Source: Pseudomonadota bacterium
GTDB taxonomy: Bacteria > Desulfobacterota > Desulfobulbia > Desulfobulbales > DAOVYS01
DNA length: 5,840 nucleotides
Direction: 5' to 3'
NCBI GenBank assembly: GCA_030635485.1
Contig: DAOVYS010000179.1
Span: 1-5,840 of the forward strand
Within the stretch, counting starts at the first letter, position 1, and the number at the start of each line of letters is the position of its first letter. Below are positions 5,006 through 5,840 of the stretch, one piece after another. The position numbers were made by a program, and so were the translations under genes. Below the pieces are notes generated by a model. That model was not told where the DNA came from. It saw only the letters and a list, made by a program, of their open reading frames with translations, and made no database searches.

Positions 5006-5840
5006 ATGACGGATAAATTGGAAAATATTGAAACGGCTATCGAGGCATCACAAAAGGCCGTCGTCTCAAGAGAGAAGGAGATCGGTGAAGATGCGGAACT
5101 GCCAAGAGGCCCGGTTGGTCTTGATATCGGCACAACCCACATCGTCATGTCTCAGAACAAGGGAAAGCACATTCACACCGTCAAGCAGCTGAACGCTTTT
5201 TTTACAATTCCTTATTCTAAGTTTACAAAGAAGATCTTACGTGAAAACGATATAAGTTTTTATGAAAAAAATAACCTGTTCTATATCCTGGGGTATTCTG
5301 CAGAGAGTTTTGCAAACATGTTCAATACAAATACCCGCAGAACCATGGAAAAAGGGCTTTTAAGCGCCAGGGAAGGGGAAGGAATCACGGTGCTTCAGGC
5401 AATAATCGACACCTTGATAAAGAGATCGGAGAAACACGGTGATGTGATTTGCTTCAGTCTTCCGGGCGACCCCATAAACGCTCCCAATTCAGTGGTTTAC
5501 CATGAGTCGATCCTGAAAATGTATCTCAGCAGCCTTGGGTACAAGCCTATTTCCATTAATGAAGGCCTTGCAACCGTCATGTCTGAGCTGGCGCATGACA
5601 ATTTTACCGGAATCGGCATCAGCATGGGTGGCGGAATGTGCAACGTGTGCCTCTCCTATCTTTCGGTCCCGGTTATCGCATACAGCATCCAGAAGGGCGG
5701 GGATTATATTGCCTCCATGGTAGGTGGCGCGATAGGCGAGCCGGCCACGACCATCAAGGGAATAAAAGAAGGTGGTCTCAATCTGGCCAAGCCTCCAAAG
5801 AGCCGCACGGAAACAGCCCTTAACATCTACTATGAGGACC
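5006..5840 (+). CDS. Actin/Hsp70-fold (ASKHA) nucleotide-binding protein, 3' end beyond the window
   Basis: The open frame covers 278 codons and runs off the window end without a stop. The phosphate-1 loop GLDIGTTHIV (38-47, with D40) is clear. A connect-1-like helix NEGLATVMSELA (185-196) is followed by a phosphate-2-like hairpin, GIGISMGGGMCNV (202-214), in the order expected for actin-fold ATPases. The usual phosphate-2 Asp (D.GGGT) is Ser206 here, and the following Thr is Met211. A charged, helix-prone tail of about 35 residues precedes phosphate-1, where MreB has only about ten. No signal peptide or membrane segment is seen. The ATG at 5006 has GGAG at 4993-4996, nine bases upstream. An in-frame GTG at 4973 would add a lysine-rich stretch but lacks a ribosome site. 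It is not recognisable as MreB, FtsA, ParM, MamK or DnaK. A role in filament formation or as an ASKHA ATPase is a fold-based guess. It is divergent from the phosphorelay operon. Confidence 0.8.
   Translation, partial: MTDKLENIETAIEASQKAVVSREKEIGEDAELPRGPVGLDIGTTHIVMSQNKGKHIHTVKQLNAFFTIPYSKFTKKILRENDISFYEKNNLFYILGYSAESFANMFNTNTRRTMEKGLLSAREGEGITVLQAIIDTLIKRSEKHGDVICFSLPGDPINAPNSVVYHESILKMYLSSLGYKPISINEGLATVMSELAHDNFTGIGISMGGGMCNVCLSYLSVPVIAYSIQKGGDYIASMVGGAIGEPATTIKGIKEGGLNLAKPPKSRTETALNIYYED

Noticed and set aside
4894..5148. 84-codon minus-strand frame over the start of the actin-like gene
   Set aside because: It is antisense to the start of a frame with clear ATPase motifs. Its hydrophobic stretch comes from the complement of the lysine/glutamate-rich purine tract at 4973-5004.
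5535..5823. Two short plus-strand frames within the actin-like gene
   Set aside because: Both are out-of-frame shadows of the continuous 278-codon reading frame and have no motifs.

Overview
The window holds four genes: two run on the plus strand at the outer edges, and a two-gene signalling operon on the minus strand lies between them. Base composition is moderate. The mix suggests an anaerobic Desulfobacterota-type (delta-proteobacterial) bacterium, because it combines a short ThiC/BzaF-type radical-SAM enzyme, a large hybrid histidine kinase, and a leader that resembles a dispersed repeat I associate with sulfate reducers. This taxonomic placement is inference; no marker gene is present.

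Region 1 (1-1341, plus) is a complete ThiC-superfamily gene. Several residue choices fit the 5-hydroxybenzimidazole synthase (BzaF) branch, which makes the anaerobic vitamin B12 lower-ligand base, better than true thiamin-pyrimidine synthase. It ends before a hairpin at 1388-1414 that lies between two convergent genes.

Region 2 (1416-4438, minus) is a two-component module. A soluble hybrid kinase is transcribed first (receiver, coiled coil, HisKA, ATPase, receiver, receiver, HPt), and a stand-alone CheY-like receiver follows 56 bases later. The proteins contain every step of a His-Asp-His-Asp phosphorelay, but no membrane segment, recognisable ligand-binding sensor or DNA-binding output. Signal entry is probably through the N-terminal receiver, and output is probably by protein-protein contact of the single-domain receiver.

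Region 3 (4439-5005) is a 567-base AT-rich divergent intergenic region. It holds the likely kinase promoter, bracketed by a perfect 11-bp inverted repeat, a CATG-rich palindrome cluster, a 26-bp sequence repeated in inverted orientation beside the receiver gene, and a structured repeat-like segment just upstream of the last gene.

Region 4 (5006 to the window end, plus) is the first 278 codons of an actin/Hsp70-fold (ASKHA) protein. Its phosphate-1 loop is clear, but its phosphate-2 loop lacks the usual Asp. It is not a recognisable MreB, FtsA, ParM or DnaK. Its divergent position beside the phosphorelay makes a functional link possible but unproven. This gene and the repeat architecture around the kinase are the parts most likely to be new.
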